Assembly: GCA_028751875.1 (NCBI GenBank)
Contig: CM054157.1
Coordinates: 8,160,074-8,224,073 of the forward strand
Source of the DNA: Rapana venosa
Taxonomy: Eukaryota > Mollusca > Gastropoda > Neogastropoda > Muricidae
Length of the DNA: 64,000 nt
Direction of reading: 5' to 3'
In this document: one piece after another, positions 35,701 through 42,437 of the stretch
How positions within the stretch are numbered: position 1 is the stretch's first letter
Layout of the letters: each line of letters opens with the position of its first letter
The notes under the pieces: model-generated
What the model was told of the DNA's origin: nothing
What the model saw: the letters and a program-made list of their open reading frames with translations, nothing else
Database searches by the model: none
Position numbers and translations under genes: made by a program

Positions 35701-36418
35701 GTTACATTTACAAGGTGAAATATTACAAGAATATTATCCAAATAATCCCAATATAATACCACAGCTATTTCAGACAGCCAATTCACAACACATAAAAAAT
35801 GTTCAACCCTGCTAATTATTTATTTAGCCTAGAGATCATGAGTGGACAACAAAACTGTAGTGTAATGAACCATGAAATGATGAATGGAATCCAGTCAACA
35901 CTTTTACGCCAAAACAAAGTCGCTTTTAATTTAAGACATCAAGATCAATATACTAAAATCCTTCGAGACACCAAGGATGTGACAATGACTCTTCAATGAG
36001 AAAAACAAAAAGACGAGCAGCAGGAGGGTGGGAGGAAAGGTCGGGATAGTCCTATCTCATTTGTTTTAAAGTTAATGCTCTGGCTAGTTAAATCGTTACA
36101 AAGTGCAGCCTATCACGGCTTCCAATGATCGATAATAAAAAATATACCCGTGTCAACAGTAAATGCATACTGGGTACTATCAATTAATCATTTAATTTTC
36201 AGTTCATGAGAATACAGATTTAGACGGACCATAATAATAATATTGACAAACTCAAATGTCAACCACTCAATGCAATTTGTATTTCCTTCGAGACCTTCAA
36301 AGTATTTCTTTCAGTAATTTATAAAATGGCTTCAAAACATCTTGTACGTAACCTCTCTGTTTTCATCAAGCTTGGGAGTATTTGAGTCGTCGTCATACGC
36401 ATCTGTGAGAAGATCCAT
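10866..36418 (-). CDS. RSRC2: RSRC2-like RS-domain protein, complete 8-exon gene (547 aa)
   Basis: Joined exons (minus strand): 36418-36353, 32954-32750, 31379-31306, 22114-21995, 20092-19663, 18220-17904, 13093-12986, 11189-10866. Junction phases agree throughout and the total is 1644 nt. Domains: acidic start (1-40), Ser/Asp-rich segment (41-90), a predicted helix with AKELAAILQD (94-110), an RS/HR-rich domain (about 116-240), a Ser/Pro/Ala linker, a helical FKDLVKEQYMQNAQRAEYAM segment, a Gln/His-rich stretch (about 340-368), a basic helix, an acidic run, and a C-terminal SMAP-like region (FARLMG ... GYGFGYAG). The order, the xIPSxYN...ELKRKRLF block and the C-terminal domain resemble animal RSRC2, a nuclear RS protein thought to act with splicing factors. 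That role is known only loosely and is not shown here. Exon 4 alone, exons 5+6, and exons 4-6 can each be skipped in frame. Confidence 0.72.
11310..11405 (+). mobile_element. SINE-B 3' tail fragment
   Basis: AGAATGCGGCTACCTTAACG, then CCCAAAATCTCACCATCGGT, then CTCAAAGCTTTAGCTGAGGA, the same order as at 29200-29285. Confidence 0.6.
11655..11815 (-). mobile_element. tRNA-like SINE fragment
   Basis: On the minus strand it begins GGGGACAGGATAGCTCAGTG then GTCAGAGTACTCACG, an A-box-like start. GTTACCACTTGGATGGGCGA follows. It is a different head type from SINE-A and SINE-B. I do not call it a functional tRNA. Confidence 0.5.
12100..12930 (-). mobile_element. SINE-B with its 3' tail expanded into a tandem array
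   Basis: The head (12860-12925; TAGTGGTGAGAGAGCATTGA on the minus strand, then a B-box-like region) and body (12690-12800; AGAATAGGCCATTTCGTGCC reversed) match SINE-B at 45325-45690. The segment corresponding to the tail block CATTCCAACATCAAGGATAA plus TGTCTAAACACGACACCAG occurs about nine times instead of once. Confidence 0.7.
12150..12660. repeat. ~55-60-bp tandem repeat, about 9 copies, derived from a SINE tail
   Basis: The unit is ATTCCAACATCAAGGATAAA, TGTCTAAACACGACACCAGT, GCGCGCGTGTCTTGTAATC. Copies are well conserved with small indels. Single copies of the same block occur in SINE-B elsewhere (45335-45375, 62365-62405), which identifies the source. Confidence 0.9.
12986..13093 (-). 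CDS. RSRC2: RSRC2-like exon 7
   Basis: 36 codons, phase 0 at both ends, acceptor CTTTCAG|GTGG and donor AAAAAA|GTAAGT. It encodes VEAQFGIKIPSIYNENTNNL and FEIAERELKRKRLFKK. The IPSxYN ... ExELKRKxL pattern is the part most like vertebrate RSRC2, just before its SMAP-like domain. Confidence 0.85.
14551..15996 (+). mobile_element. piggyBac-like element PB-2, nested in PB-1
   Basis: 1446 bp flanked by TTAA duplications (14547-14550, 15997-16000), ends CCCTTTAG... and ...AGAGGG. The empty site TATTTTAATTTT is present in PB-1 copy 2 (near 30208), which proves insertion with duplication of TTAA. Near the left end are two 20-bp near-identical direct repeats (ATCC[GG/GA]CCGCAGCCGACAGT at 14565-14584 and 14609-14628) and a perfect 16-bp palindrome, CTGCCCACGTGGGCAG (14634-14649). 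Confidence 0.88.
15100..15215 (+). pseudogene. piggyBac transposase remnant in PB-2
   Basis: One frame reads PFDCFL around 15111-15130 and, after a frameshift, another reads FETAMAETNRYADNEN at about 15151-15200. The spacing and the ETNRYA motif fit the start of the piggyBac transposase domain (family pattern: an aromatic-rich DCF region, then a V-x-E-T-N-x-Y-A motif). The catalytic Asp region is not present. Family assignment is from memory of the motif. Confidence 0.5.
16195..16490 (+). pseudogene. piggyBac transposase remnant in PB-1 copy 1
   Basis: The frame at 16241-16486 includes FEITVVESNRYAAEYFASHK, matching the piggyBac V-x-E-T/S-N-R-Y-A motif. In another frame just upstream lies DFDVTDCFTLF, which belongs before it, so a frameshift separates the two. 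The same break is in copy 2, meaning both copies spread after decay. No catalytic domain remains. Confidence 0.55.
16910..17041. repeat. Two-copy ~65-bp tandem duplication
   Basis: GTGTGTGTGAAATCAACTCA ... CAATTTGTTCTTAGTATGTG, ACACTATATGATTAATTCT occurs twice in a row with one 4-base indel. It starts just outside the right end of PB-1. Confidence 0.85.
17904..18220 (-). CDS. RSRC2: RSRC2-like exon 6 (Gln/His-rich)
   Basis: 105 codons after a split glycine. The acceptor is TTTGCAG|GCAAT and the donor is GCACAG|GTAAAT. It encodes GVGQVLYETLHNRL, then LQQQHQHQHQQFQPQQFQ and related Q/F repeats from a CTG/CAG-type tract, then RPGVLTPEQRARNQKLILQ and STGRTKAQ. The glutamine tract may vary in length between individuals. 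Confidence 0.85.
18221..19662 (-). other. RSRC2-like intron 5
   Basis: 1.4 kb, containing an R2 repeat fragment (18865-19030). Short open frames around 19183-19456 have no recognisable product. The rest is ordinary intronic sequence. Confidence 0.6.
18865..19030 (+). mobile_element. Dispersed repeat R2, fragment
   Basis: TTCTTAGTCCATTCTGCTGC, CCAGAAAGACTTGGAAGATA, CTGGGCTTGACTTGTCAGGC, CATATAAAAGACAACAATAG and TTGATGTCTGAG line up in order with 28130-28290 and 46275-46460. Confidence 0.6.
19663..20092 (-). CDS. RSRC2: RSRC2-like exon 5 (RS/HR domain and linker)
   Basis: 143 codons plus one base, the largest exon. The acceptor is TTTCAG|AGAAAG and the donor is CTTG|GTAAGT. It encodes SHRSRSRSRSRDRHSRR, many R/H/S repeats, KKRRSPSPPRPSTS, an Ala/Thr linker, then VKRRGTTTGTFKDLVKEQ and YMQNAQRAEYAML. 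The true frame has no early methionine. Another open frame over the same bases (RESQAIAAVLGH...) is not coding. Confidence 0.85.
20195..20525 (+). mobile_element. SINE-A, head degenerate
   Basis: GTCCTTCGGATGAGACTATA, ACCCGAGGCCCCATGTGTGA, ACATCTTGCGCACACGTTAA, GTAGGCCATTGTGTGCCGGT, GGGGACTGGATAAAAAAGCA, CATGAGTGCTTATTCCATTA and an AATAAATAAATAAG tail. The tRNA head is replaced by unrelated sequence. A piece of the SINE-M tail (TATGGAATTTATATA) lies at its left side. Confidence 0.7.
20516..20873 (+). pseudogene. LINE reverse-transcriptase ORF, C-terminal fragment
   Basis: The frame reads VWFGHVQRKAHQFIKRAMNF and then DGKRPKGRPSKTWATCIADD ... NRKRWRRLI. This is the familiar C-terminal segment (WxGHVxR, GKRxxGRPxxxW, RxRWRRLI) of a large class of non-LTR retrotransposon polyproteins in invertebrates. 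It is a 5'-truncated relic without the palm domain, starting directly after a SINE-A tail. Clade not resolved. Confidence 0.65.
20930..21420 (+). repeat. Intronic repeat R3, copy 1
   Basis: Blocks CTCCCCTCCTGAAAAAGTGC, GATGTGCCCCCTGAAGCTGA, AGGTGGAAACCATCAGC, AAGTCCAAAGTGTCAGATCT and GGGCTAGACTA appear in the same order and orientation at 33480-34010 in intron 1 of the same gene. Confidence 0.6.
21995..22114 (-). CDS. RSRC2: RSRC2-like exon 4 (RS domain)
   Basis: 40 codons, phase 0 at both ends, with acceptor GTTGAAG|GTC and donor TTAGAG|GTTGG. It encodes KRFRSASKERRRRRSYERRR and RSRSRDRHHKSSHLE, an arginine-rich RS segment. Being symmetric in phase it can be skipped without frameshift. Confidence 0.82.
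25356..25630. repeat. Three-copy ~80-98-bp tandem duplication
   Basis: ACACTAAAATGTTATGTTGT, AAAATGTGTTGAGATTGCTG, TCAGCCATGACAAGCTAAAA and TAACATGCATTCTTG occur three times (about 25355, 25453, 25532) with almost no divergence, so the event is recent. The middle copy lacks the AAAGGAGAAAAAAATCCTT end. Confidence 0.92.
25630..25800 (+). mobile_element. Dispersed repeat R1, copy 2
   Basis: GGCAAGGTATTTAAAAACAG, TGCCATTTCAATCTCAGTGA, GGTGGGATGAGCAAGTCAGA, TTCTGGGTGACCTCCAGAAG and TTAAGCTGGGGAACACACAA. It shows the empty site for the MITE at 5729. Confidence 0.65.
25890..26150. repeat. Two-copy ~135-bp tandem duplication
   Basis: GTTGTCAATATCAGCAGCTA, CACAGATGTTCTGGCAATGA, AGAAATTATATGTGAAATAA and GATGGAAATACAAGAA[T/C]ACAT occur twice with about 90% identity. 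Confidence 0.9.
26218..26530 (+). mobile_element. Chimeric SINE-A with inverted tRNA head
   Basis: 26218-26296 is the tRNA head in minus orientation (GAGATTCAAACCCGGGTCAG ... CTCTAACCACTAGGCTACCC CGTCC). It is followed directly by the body in plus orientation (TCAGATGAGAACAAAGTCCT, GTGTGCCGGTGGGAATGGAT, AAAAAGCACACGAGTGCTTA, AATAAATAAATG). The head thus points away from the body. Confidence 0.8.
27010..27132. repeat. ~28-30-bp tandem repeat, 4 copies
   Basis: The unit is ATTTCCCTGTACATCTTTCG plus GATAATACT, decaying to AATTTCCCAGCGTATCTTTC. Related TCCGATAATTTCCCAC pieces lie at 26760-26815. Confidence 0.85.
28015..28290 (+). mobile_element. Dispersed repeat R2, near full copy
   Basis: CTGTCGGCAGAAATAGCATC, TTTTGTAAATTCTGTGCTAG, CTCCTTTTCTTCCCCTCACC, TTCTGCCTTCTTGGTTCATT, CTGGGCCTGGCTTGTCAGGT and AAAGGCAACAGTTGATGTC. 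Pyrimidine-rich, no open frame. A gene was not recognised. Confidence 0.6.
28880..29285 (+). mobile_element. SINE-B, full-length, plus orientation
   Basis: Head GGGCGGGATAGCCTAGCGGT plus TAGAGCG, B-box-like CCTGGGTTCAGGCC, core GGTAAGACTATAAAACTGAG, ACATCTCACACACACGTTAA, then the SINE-B tail CAGGTGTTAAGCTTAGACAC, GGAATGCTGCTACCTTAATA, and AACTGTAGCCGAGGA. It shares head and core with SINE-A but has a different 3' end. Confidence 0.75.
29988..31096 (+). mobile_element. piggyBac-like element PB-1, copy 2 (uninterrupted)
   Basis: 1109 bp flanked by TTAA (29984-29987, 31097-31100). The ends are CCCTAGTGGCGCGG and, reversed, CCCTAGTAGCGCTAAAT. Two perfect 20-bp palindromes sit near the left end, both with core CCCGGAATATTCCGGG (30002-30021 and 30046-30065; centres 44 bp apart). 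A decayed transposase segment lies at 30410-30704. Same orientation as copy 1; it lies in intron 3. Confidence 0.88.
30410..30704 (+). pseudogene. piggyBac transposase remnant in PB-1 copy 2
   Basis: The open frame ends in ...FEITVVESNRYAAEYFASHE and RKPPLRTFRHDGRDGVDP. It has the same frameshift and the same lack of a catalytic domain as copy 1, with a few substitutions (e.g. H-E for H-K after FAS). Confidence 0.55.
31306..31379 (-). CDS. RSRC2: RSRC2-like exon 3
   Basis: 74 nt between acceptor TTTGCAG|ACCG and donor CCAAG|GTAAAA. With the base carried from exon 2 it reads DRSDASKTAKELAAILQDKR then LPSTK and ends in phase 0. A longer open frame on the same strand (MPVRRRRNWQ...) is the wrong frame; both splice phases select this one. 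Confidence 0.78.
31860..32140 (-). mobile_element. tRNA-derived SINE, third type
   Basis: On the minus strand it starts at CCAGTTACCGTGGTCGAGTG plus GTTTAGGCGGTCAAC (A-box-like), then GAGGTCGCGGGTTCGATCCC (B-box), then TTGTGTCCTTGGGAAAGACA and CTTTACTCC, AGGTGTACAAGTGGGTACCA, GCGACAGACTAGCGTCCTGT. A dispersed tRNA-headed repeat with a core of this kind is common in marine invertebrates (from memory). Confidence 0.65.
32590..32695 (+). mobile_element. SINE-B 3' tail fragment
   Basis: CATGGTGGGCAAAAAATAGC, CCCAAAACCTCACCACCAGT, GAACCTCAGAGCTCTAGCTG. It ends in a (GATA)/(GA)n tract just before exon 2. Confidence 0.55.
32750..32954 (-). CDS. RSRC2: RSRC2-like exon 2 (Ser/Asp-rich)
   Basis: 68 codons plus one base. 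The acceptor is GTCACAG|GATTC and the donor is TTCAG|GTCAGT. It encodes DSSDSEDESSSDE, an RARRDRRS patch and an SSRSSSSSS tail, typical phospho-acceptor-rich nuclear protein sequence. A (GA)n/(GATA)n tract follows just inside the intron (32698-32735). Confidence 0.8.
33480..34010 (+). repeat. Intronic repeat R3, copy 2
   Basis: Collinear with 20930-21420: TTGCCCCCCTCCTAAAATAG, CGATGTGCCCACTGCTGAAG, AGGTGGAAACTGAAAGTACA, GTGTCAAATCTGGGCTGGAC, TTAAGCCTTGCTTTGTCATT. Diverged to perhaps 75%. Confidence 0.6.
34380..34625 (-). pseudogene. LINE polyprotein, C-terminal fragment
   Basis: The minus-strand frame reads SQEFVDFSYKDHITNEELKV, then AIGPNEALPTSVKKPQTDRV. The SYKDxxTNEExxxxI ... AIGPxExLxTxVK pattern is the standard C-terminal region of another class of invertebrate LINE. 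The expected WYGHVTR motif is broken (a frame change at KKPQTDRVQ). Confidence 0.6.
36353..36418 (-). CDS. RSRC2: RSRC2-like exon 1 (start codon)
   Basis: 22 codons, MDLLTDAYDDDSNTPKLDEN plus RE. The ATG sits in an ideal GCCATGG context and no ATG precedes it in frame. The donor is GAG|GTTACG, which is weak, but it is the only one that leaves phase 0, as the next exon requires. Confidence 0.65.
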
Positions 36419-36600
36419 GGCTTCTAGCTGGGCTACAACAGACAGATTGCTTGGCAATATGGCCGTCCGTTTGTGTTGGAAAAGGAAAGTGACCCGTATG
36501 TGCCAAAGGCCGCACTCCACCCTTAGACCCAGGCAAAAAGCATTCGGTCAAACTCCGCAGGTAAAATTTATATATTATATATATATATATACATATAACT
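36419..36600 (-). promoter_or_regulatory. Probable 5' UTR and promoter of the RSRC2-like gene
   Basis: Upstream of the ATG is about 120 bp of GC-balanced sequence, then an AT-rich (TA)n stretch (36570-36598) and (TC)n. GGACGGCCATATTGCCAAGC occurs at 36444-36467 on the minus strand; its GGCCATATTG resembles a YY1-type motif. No TATA box was identified. This is position-based inference. Confidence 0.35.
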
Positions 36601-36607
36601 TTTGGTT

Positions 36608-36609
<2 letters not shown>

Positions 36610-36662
<53 letters not shown>
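36610..36662 (+). repeat. (TC)n microsatellite
   Basis: About 26 CT units, followed by T-rich sequence to about 36830 that resembles the G/T-rich tracts. Confidence 0.95.
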
Positions 36663-36665
<3 letters not shown>

Positions 36666-37029
36666 CCTTCTTTTACTCGTATCTCTTCTTTATTTTATAA
36701 TTTATATATTTTTGTTTTTATTAGTTTTTGCTTTTGTTTGTGTTACTATCTTGGGAGAGTATTTAAGGTGATTTTGTTTCTATTGGTTGTTTTTTTCTGG
36801 GGGGAAGGGGGAGGTTTAATTGTTTTGTTGGCTGGATTGTTTTCCTTATCTTGCTCCTGTGCCCCTAAAGATACATTGTCATATGTTAATTGAATTGATG
36901 GATAAAGGAGTTTATTTTTTCTTTTATTAGCAACACTGTTCAGGTTTTATTTTCATTCTGTTCTTTACTTTTGAAGAACTTTTTATTTTTTTTATAGTTT
37001 TACCTGTTTTAATTATGAATACATGTCAG

Positions 37030-37030
37030 T

Positions 37031-37070
<40 letters not shown>
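37030..37070 (+). repeat. (TC)n tract bordering the 5' end of a LINE
   Basis: About 20 CT units. The LINE sequence starts without a gap at 37071. Confidence 0.95.
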
Positions 37071-37072
<2 letters not shown>

Positions 37073-38766
37073 GTATTCCACTATAGATCATAAATTTACT
37101 TTACTTGCATTTATCCAGAAACAGTTTGCTCATAAGCTCTATGTAGCATTTATTGACTTTGAAAAGGCATTTGATTCTGTTAATAGAAACTTATGGCCTA
37201 TCCTGAAAAATGGTGTGACGGGTAAATTATTACATTGTTTGAGAGCTATGTATCAGAATGTCAAAAACAGAATAAGATGTGGATCTAAGCTGATGGACAT
37301 AATATGCTGCACCACTGGAGTCAAACAGGGTGATGTATGTAGCCCTCTTTTGTTTTCTGTTTTCATTAATGAATTGAAAAGTCATTAATAAGGGTAAACA
37401 TGGTGCCACTTTCCCCCAAGATTTCAGAGAATTGTTGATTCTTCTGCTTGCTGATGACGTCATCCTGCTATCTGAAACTGTTGTAGGCTTACAACAGCAG
37501 CTGAATAGCTTTAAGCAGTGCTGCAACAGCACTTGATCTTATGGTTAATCTGAATAAGAGTATAATATTGTTGTATTCAGAAAAGGTTATTTAGCTGCTC
37601 ATGAAAAATGGCTGTACAATGGAAAAGTCATGCCTGTGATTAATGTATATAAATATCTAGGAATCCGTTTTTCTACAAAGCTTAGTTTCACAACTGCATG
37701 TAAAGATCTGGCAAGTCGAGGTAAAAGAAGCTTGTTTATTGTTTTGAAAAAATTACGATTAATGAATAATAATGCTTTTGACTTGTTAAGATATTTGATG
37801 CACAAATACAACCCACTGTGTTATATGGCGCAGAAATTTAGGGACTGGATGCAGCTGTAACACATTGTGAATCAGTAAACCTCTTTGCTTTAAAGCAGTT
37901 TTTAGTCTTAGATGGACGTACACCTAATGATCTTGTTTATATTGAAACCAACAGATATCCTCTCTATTAATGCGCTGTAAGATGCATTAGATATTGGATT
38001 AAGATTCTGCATATGGATGAGTGCAGGTTACCTTTTAAATCTTACAAGATGCTTTATGATCTAGATGTCAAGGGGAAAAGCACATGGGCTTCACAAATAG
38101 GTACCTGTTTATGTGAACTTGGCTTTGGGTTTGTTTGGCTCAATCAAGGTGTCGGAAATTGTAGGGAGTTTATCAAGGTTTTCAGGCAAGACTGACTGCG
38201 GTTGGCAGCAGTGGAGTGGTCATATACAAAACGGTGAAAGATTTCAAATGTACAGACAATTTATAGGTTCACACAATGTCAAACCTTATCTAAAGCTTGA
38301 TATGGACATACATTTGAAAAGAATTATGTCTAAGTTTAGACTTGGTGTATCAGACATAAATGTTCATAAATTTAGATATATAGAACATGATGATGATGAC
38401 CTCAGGTTGCTATGCCCATTATGTAAGCAAACAGTGGAAGATGAAGCTGTGCTGTCCAGTATGCTGTGCTGTCCAGTATTAGAAGATGCAAGACGAAATA
38501 ACTTTCCCGTAAAGATTAGTATTGACAGCCTAATTTATTTAGATTCTGTCTACTCATGGCATCTAGTCACCCTGAGATTGTGTGCAACCTTGCTTTATAT
38601 TCGTGTAAAGCCTTTAGAACAAGAGATATCTTGGTTTCTTAAGTCATTTTTTGGAACTGATTTTTATTATGGTGGTTGTGGTTATACAATACCATTTTTT
38701 GAGTTAAAATACTAAACAGCTCGGCAACCCCCTTTTTGTGAATAAATCTTTTGAGCGAGTTCCAGT
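37071..38766 (+). mobile_element. 5'-truncated LINE (non-LTR retrotransposon) with RT motifs, family L-TC
   Basis: The polyprotein starts mid-ORF at GYSTIDHKFTL. RT palm motif A is AFIDFEKAFDSV (37147-37180), motif B is GVKQGDVCSPLLFSVFINEL, and motif C is LADDVILLS (about 37446-37472). After several frameshifts a C-terminal domain follows: KSTWASQIGTCLCELGFGFV, NQGVG, then RQFIGSHNVKPYLKLDMDIH, KFRLGVSDINVHKFRY and a Cys/His motif (LLCPLCKQ...). The 3' UTR has CTAAACAGCTCGGCAACCCC and AATAAATC, and ends in GTTCCAGTTCTCTCTCTA. It is interrupted by stops and is not active. Clade not resolved. The endonuclease domain is lost in the truncation. Confidence 0.85.
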
Positions 38767-38889
38767 TCTCTCTCTATTTCACCTAATCTCATTAAAGTCT
38801 GCTCATACAACATTTGTTTAGTGCCATTTACTATTGCGGTTTGCTTTCCCTATATAAAAAAAAGTACAATGAATTTGTTGGCGTTTATG

Positions 38890-39089
38890 GTTTATCCTCC
38901 CTTATATTTATAATAAAATAAGCTAAATACCCATACACTCGCACAGTAACCCCCCCCCCCCCCCCAACCCCACCCCCCCCCCCAAAAAAAAAACAACAAC
39001 CAAACAAACCGACAACAACCACCCAACAAAAAACCTAAACCAAAACAAAAAAGCAAAACAAAACAAAAAAAATACCCCCCCCCCCCCCC

Positions 39090-39090
<1 letters not shown>
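38890..39090 (-). mobile_element. G/T-only tract element, partial copy
   Basis: On the minus strand a (TC)n tract is followed by a G/T-only tract (39085-38950), then TTACTGTGCGAGTGTATGGG plus TATTTAGC. This matches the conserved block next to the tracts at 3420-3480 and 47040-47060. The GGGGACTGG tail is missing. Confidence 0.5.
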
Positions 39091-39143
<53 letters not shown>

Positions 39144-39214
39144 AAGAGAGGAAGAGAAAGAGATAGAGAAGAGAGAGACTAAGACAGGAAGAGAAAGAGA
39201 TGGAGACAGAGACG

Positions 39215-39262
<48 letters not shown>

Positions 39263-39320
39263 GAGAGACAAGAGAGAGAGAGAGACAGACAGAGACAGAG
39301 AGAGAGAGAAGTGTGTAAGG
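39091..39320 (-). repeat. (GA)n microsatellite array
   Basis: Two long GA runs with AGAGGAAGAGAAAGAGAT spacers repeated (about 39148 and 39186) and GACAGA interruptions. Confidence 0.95.
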
Positions 39321-39354
39321 AAGCCCTGCTCCACATCAGCTTATCCACCTTGCT

Positions 39355-39478
39355 CACTCTCTCTCTCTCACCCCCCCCCCCCCCTCCCTCCCTTCCTCTG
39401 TGTCTACTTGAAAAGGTAAGGCCTCAAGCTGCTTTGAGACTTTCTTCAAGCTGCTTGAGTGAGACTTCCTTCAAGGTG

Positions 39479-39531
<53 letters not shown>

Positions 39532-39535
39532 CAAG
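39355..39535. repeat. Simple-sequence cluster: (CT)n, poly-C, (TG)n, (GA)n
   Basis: CT and poly-C at 39355-39395, then (TG)n from 39481 to 39520, then (GA)n. Short AAGCTGCTT-type repeats occur between. Confidence 0.85.
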
Positions 39536-39639
39536 GTTGCAAATCAACCCAGAACCTCACTTTACTAGTTAGCTTATAATTATAAACATATTTCTAAAAA
39601 TCTAATGCCCAAATGCTATGGAGACCGTGGACTGAACGA

Positions 39640-41260
39640 ACTACTCTTGAAAGTTAGTAGCAATGGAAAACTGAAGGTCAAAACCAATGAATGGTTCCCA
39701 ACCACCTGTCTAAAATCGATTAAAAAAATTTTCAAAGTCAAACTTGCCTTAAAACCTGTCCACTTTTCAAATGCTTGGTGTACAAGGACAATAAAAAAAA
39801 GGAAAACTGAAGGTCAAAAACCAATGAACTGTTCCCTAACACCTGTCTAAAATCGATTAAAAAAATTTTCAAAGTCAAACTTGCCTTAAAACCTCACTTT
39901 TCAAACACTTGGTGTACAAGGACATACAAAAAAAGAGGAAAACTGAAGGTCAAAACCAGTAAACTGTTCCCTAACACTTGTCTAAAATCTATCAAAACTT
40001 TTAAAAGTCAAACTTGTCTTAAAACCTGTCACTTTTCAAACACTTGGTGTACAAAGACATACAAAAAAAAGAGGAAAACTTAAGGTCAAAAACCAGTGAA
40101 CTATTCCCAAACACCTGTCTAAAATCTATGAAATTTTCTTAAAAGTCAAACTTGCCTTAAAACCTGTCACTTTTCAAATGCTTGGTGTACAAGGACAATA
40201 AAAAAAGGAAAACTGAAGGTCAAAAACCAATGAACTGTTCCCCAACACCTGTCTAAAATCGATTAAAAAACATTTTCAAAGTCAAACTTGCCTTAAAACC
40301 TCTCACTTTTCAAACACTTGGTGTACAAGGATTAACAAAAAAAAGAGGAAAACTGAAGGTCAAAACGAATGAACTATTCCCAAACACCTGTCTAAAATCC
40401 ATGAAAACTTTTAAAAGTCAAACTTGCCTTAAAACCTGTCATTGTTCAAACACTTGGTGTACAAGGACAAACAATAAAAAGAGGAAAACTGAAGGTCAAA
40501 ACCAGTAAAATGTTCCCTAACACTTGTCTAAAATCTATGAAAACTTTTAAAAGTCAAACTTGTCTTAAAACCGTCACTTTTCAAACACTTGGTGTACAAG
40601 GACAAACAAAAAGAGGAAAACTGAAGGTCAAAACCAGTAAACTGTTCCCTAACACTTGTCTAAAATCTATGAAAACTTTTAAAAGTCAAACTTGCCTCAA
40701 AACCTGTCACTTTTCAAACGGTGTACACCGACATACCAAAAAAAAAAGGAAAACAAGGTCAAAAACCAGTGAACTATTCCCAAACAAGTCAAACTTGCCT
40801 TAAAAACCTGTCACTTTTTAAACACTTGGTGTACAAGGACATACCAAAAAAAGAAAAGGAAAACAAGCTCAAAACGAATTAACTGTTCCCTAACACCTGT
40901 CTAAAATCCATGAAAAATTTTCAAAGTCAAACTTGCCTTAAAACCTGTCACTTTTCAAACACTTGGGTGTACAAGGATATACAAAAAAAAAAAGGAAAAC
41001 TGAAGGTCAAAACCAGTATAAACTGTTCCCAAACACCTGTCTAAAATCCATGAAAATTTTTAAAGTCAAACTTGCCTTAAAACCTCTCGCTTTTCAAACA
41101 CTTGGTGTACAAGAACATACCAAAAAAAAACGAGGAAAAACTGAAAGTAAAAACCAGTAAACTGTTCCTTAACACCTCTGCCCTAAAATCAATGACAGAA
41201 ATTGACATTTTTTTAAAAGTCAAAACTTACCTTCAACCTGTCACTTTTCAAGCACTTGGT
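39640..41260. repeat. Tandem satellite, ~136-bp unit, about 12 copies
   Basis: The CTTGGTGTACAA landmark recurs at about 39775, 39908, 40043, 40181, 40317, 40453, 40588 and on to 41246, a period of about 136 bp. Unit blocks: GGAAAACTGAAGGTCAAAAC, ACTGTTCCCTAACACCTGTC, TAAAATCTATGAAAACTTTT, AAAGTCAAACTTGCCTTAAA, ACCTGTCACTTTTCAAACAC. Two copies near 40720-40850 are shortened. Small open frames are repeat by-products. Confidence 0.95.
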
Positions 41261-41755
41261 GTGCTGTGCTTCGGGAGGATGAGATCAGGGGTGGTTGGTT
41301 GTTGTTGTTGAGAAGCAGTGGTCAAAGAGAGCAGCCTGGTACTGGTCAAAAGGTCAGCGTGGTGGAGATCAGCCTGGTGGAGAGTTGGGGTTACCCCTGG
41401 TCAAAAGGTCAGAGTGGTGGAGAGTGGGTAGCTGCTGGTTTTGGGTCAGCGTAGTGGAGATCAGCACGAGATGAGCCTAGCAGAAGGAGCTGTGGAGTCA
41501 AGATCAGGCAAGAGGAAGAACTACAGCCAAAGGGTGGGTTGTAGACTAAGAGGGAGAACTAAGGACAGAGGACTGCTTTTAAACCTGTCTTGCAAAATCC
41601 CAGAATTCCCTTGTTACAGCCTACCACTGGTCTGTCAAGCAGTGATTGGTTGACTTACCAAGGGTGGTGATAGGGTGAGAAACTGATGAAACGGGCTCCC
41701 TGATAGGTCTGCTCAGTCAGGCCTATCCATTGGTCTTTTGGACATTCCCTCTGTG

Positions 41756-42049
41756 AGGGGTGGGGGGGGGGGGGGGGGGGGGGGGGAGGGGGGGGGAGGG
41801 GGGGAGGGGGGTGGGGGGGGGGGAGGGGTGGAGGTGGGGTGGTGGGTGGTGGTGTGTGTGTGTGTGTGTGTGTGTGGGTGTGTGTGTGGGGGGTGGTGGG
41901 GGGGGGGGGGGGTGGGTGGGGGGTGGTGTGTGGTGTATGTGGTGTGTGTGTGTGTGTGTGTGATGTGTGTGTGTGTGTGTGTGTGTTGTGTGTGTGTGTA
42001 TGTGTGTGTGTGTGGTGTGTGTGTGTGTGTGGGTGTGTGTGTGTGTGTG

Positions 42050-42096
<47 letters not shown>

Positions 42097-42258
42097 GTGT
42101 GTGTGTGTGGTGTGGTGGTGTGGGTGTGGTGTGGGTGTTGTGTGTGTGGTGTGTGTGTGTGTGTGGTGTGGTGTGTGTGTGTCTGGTGTGTATGTGTGTG
42201 TGGTTGTGGTTGTTGTGGTTGTCAATAATGTACATGGAAAATAGAAGAAAGAGGAGAG

Positions 42259-42313
<55 letters not shown>

Positions 42314-42331
42314 TAACAAACAGGAGGAGAG

Positions 42332-42373
<42 letters not shown>

Positions 42374-42403
42374 GCAGACAGCAGCAGATGACAAAGAAGA
42401 TAA

Positions 42404-42437
<34 letters not shown>

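Larger units (their letters stand above)
32955..36352 (-). other. RSRC2-like intron 1
   Basis: 3.4 kb. It contains a decayed LINE fragment (34380-34625) and repeat R3 (33480-34010). The remaining 34630-36340 is AT-rich unique sequence in which I see no gene. A small additional exon of length divisible by three cannot be excluded. Confidence 0.6.

Noticed and set aside
36342..36893. 183-codon plus-strand frame spanning the RSRC2-like exon 1 and (TC)n
   Set aside because: It is the antisense shadow of exon 1 continuing into microsatellite and T-rich sequence.
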